Origin: Chersky-299 sp963749535 | Lineage (GTDB): Bacteria; Actinomycetota; Thermoleophilia; RBG-16-64-13 | NCBI GenBank assembly: GCA_963749535.1 | Contig: CAVVNF010000025.1 | Coordinates: 5,724-69,723 of the forward strand | Reading direction: 5' to 3' | Length of the DNA stretch: 64,000 nt | In this document: positions 62,911-64,000 of the stretch, one piece after another | How the letters are laid out: each line of letters begins with the position of its first letter | Position numbering within the stretch: position 1 is the stretch's first letter | Program-made: the position numbers and the translations under genes | The notes under the pieces: model-generated | Database searches by the model: none | What the model was told of the DNA's origin: nothing | The model's input: only the letters and a program-made list of their open reading frames with translations

Positions 62911-64000
62911 ATGAGCAAAGACGACGAGAGAGATCTGGAAACCAGCGGACATTCAGAAAGAAAGCCCTACACTCGACGCGACTTTCTGAAGATAGCCGGC
63001 GTGGCGGGCGCGGCGGTCGGCGTTGGAGGAGGTTTGGGAGGTCTGTTGGCCGCCTGCGGAGGCAGCACAACGACAACCACCACCTCTGCTGGCCCGACGA
63101 CCACGGCCGGCGGCACCACGACCACCGGCGCCGCGAGTACAACCACTGTTAGCGCAGCCACGACCGGCCGCGAGATCAAGATCGGTTTTGTCACGCCGCT
63201 CACGGGGGGCCTGGCTTCGTTTGGGATCCCCGACAAGTACTGCGTCACCCGCGCAACGACCGCCATAGGTGACGGCCTCGTCTGCGGCGACGGTCAGAAG
63301 CACCCGATCACGATCATCCCCACCGACAGCCAGTCCGACTCCAACCGGGCCGCCCAGGTCACCGGTGACCTCATCAACAACACCAAGGTCGACATGGTGG
63401 TCGCCGCGTCAACCCCTGACACCGTCGTGCCTGTGGCCGATCAGTGCGAAGCGAACGGGGTGCCATGTCTCACGTGCGACTGCCCCTGGCAGTCCTACGT
63501 CGGCACCCGGACCAACGGCGATCTTACTAAGACGTTCAAGTGGACCTATCACGTCTTCTGGGGCGGGGAAGACGTCATGTCGGTCATGCTCGACGCATGG
63601 CCCGCGCTGAGCACCAACAAGGTCGTCGCCGTCATGTTGCCCAACGACGCCGACGGCAATGCTCTGAGGCCGCTATACGTTCCGGGGTTCAAGGCCGCCG
63701 GCTATACCGTGGTCGACGGCGGCGCCTTCCAGGACGGCACCGAGGACTTCACTACCCCGATACAGGCGTTCAAGAAGGCCGGCGCGGAGATCGGGATGGG
63801 CCTCTTCATCCCGCCCGACTTCACCAACTTCTGGAAGCAATCCGCTCAGCAGGGCTGGATTCCAAAGATCGCGACATACACCAAGGCCCTCCTCTTCCCG
63901 CAATCGGTAGAAGCCCTGGGTACCATCGCCAACGGCCTGACCACCGAGGTATGGTGGTCACCGAACCACCCGTTCACCTCGCCACTGCTGAATCAGACAT
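62911..64000 (+). CDS. ABC transporter substrate-binding lipoprotein (Leu/Ile/Val family), C-terminus off the right edge
   Basis: A Tat-type signal (Y-T-R-R-D-F-L-K-I-A-G, twin Arg) with lipobox L-L-A-A-C (Cys near residue 49), then a T/G-rich linker and a Peripla_BP_6 domain: E-I-K-I-G-F-V-T-P-L-T-G-G-L, A-A-Q-V-T-G-D-L-I, D-M-V-V-A-A-S-T-P-D and V-V-A-V-M-L-P-N-D-A-D-G. About 363 residues are visible. The gene for permease and ATPase should lie beyond the window. It probably binds an amino acid or a small amide; a similar fragment precedes it. ATG 62911 is close behind GGAG; the spacing is short. Confidence 0.92.
   Translation, partial: MSKDDERDLETSGHSERKPYTRRDFLKIAGVAGAAVGVGGGLGGLLAACGGSTTTTTTSAGPTTTAGGTTTTGAASTTTVSAATTGREIKIGFVTPLTGGLASFGIPDKYCVTRATTAIGDGLVCGDGQKHPITIIPTDSQSDSNRAAQVTGDLINNTKVDMVVAASTPDTVVPVADQCEANGVPCLTCDCPWQSYVGTRTNGDLTKTFKWTYHVFWGGEDVMSVMLDAWPALSTNKVVAVMLPNDADGNALRPLYVPGFKAAGYTVVDGGAFQDGTEDFTTPIQAFKKAGAEIGMGLFIPPDFTNFWKQSAQQGWIPKIATYTKALLFPQSVEALGTIANGLTTEVWWSPNHPFTSPLLNQT

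Overview
The window is high-GC DNA with actinobacterial hallmarks: CarD, T/S/P-rich cell-envelope linkers, and GTG starts. The housekeeping block at 23.3-52.6 kb, however, follows the gene order of the Bacillus subtilis tilS-hpt-ftsH ... lysS-mcsA-mcsB-clpC-radA-disA-yacL-ispD-ispF-gltX-cysS-rlmB-yacP-sigH region. That mix suggests a deep-branching Actinomycetota lineage (my inference; the class cannot be fixed from this window).

Layout. 1-8.6 kb: envelope and accessory genes (LCP-family ligase, L,D-transpeptidase, carboxymuconolactone-decarboxylase-like protein, MarR-MFS efflux pair, DedA protein). 8.63-23.11 kb: an integrated element bounded by a perfect 44-bp direct repeat made of the 3' part of tRNA-Thr(TGT). 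It carries a tyrosine integrase, an AlpA/Xis-like protein, a replication protein with seven intragenic 17-bp iterons, a ParB-domain DNA methyltransferase and a P27 terminase small subunit, but no capsid, portal or large terminase gene, so it resembles a phage satellite (PICI-like) more than a full prophage. A second replication-type gene with its own iteron array and a truncated second ParB-methyltransferase lie at the other end. The cargo between the modules includes an AAA ATPase plus S8 peptidase pair that matches the IetAS anti-phage system, and a second L,D-transpeptidase nearly identical to the chromosomal copy at 1.1-2.0 kb. 23.07-52.6 kb (minus strand): tRNA-Thr, sigma factor, then the long conserved block for isoprenoid (ispDF), tRNA charging and modification (cysS, gltX, lysS, tilS, dusB, rlmB), protein quality control (mcsA, mcsB, clpC, ftsH), c-di-AMP synthesis (disA), NAD (nadABC), CoA (coaX) and folate (folE, folP, folB, folK). 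52.7-64 kb: HDAC-family deacetylase, ferredoxin, polysaccharide deacetylase lipoprotein, GGDEF/HD-GYP protein, transporters, SagB-type oxidoreductase, and a branched-chain-amino-acid-type substrate-binding lipoprotein that runs off the right edge.

A strong caution applies throughout: about twenty genes, most of them normally essential (cysS, gltX, ispF, clpC, disA, folP, ftsH, sigma factor), are interrupted by single-base frameshifts, often at G or C runs. This is far more than a living genome would tolerate, so I treat most frameshifts as sequence errors and give gene spans across them. The most interesting points are the satellite-like element with its IetAS pair and two replication modules, decayed tRNA-like copies beside its integrase, an McsB homologue that has lost its kinase residues but seems to keep the phosphoarginine-binding Arg-Asp pair, and a GGDEF domain altered to GGDQF.
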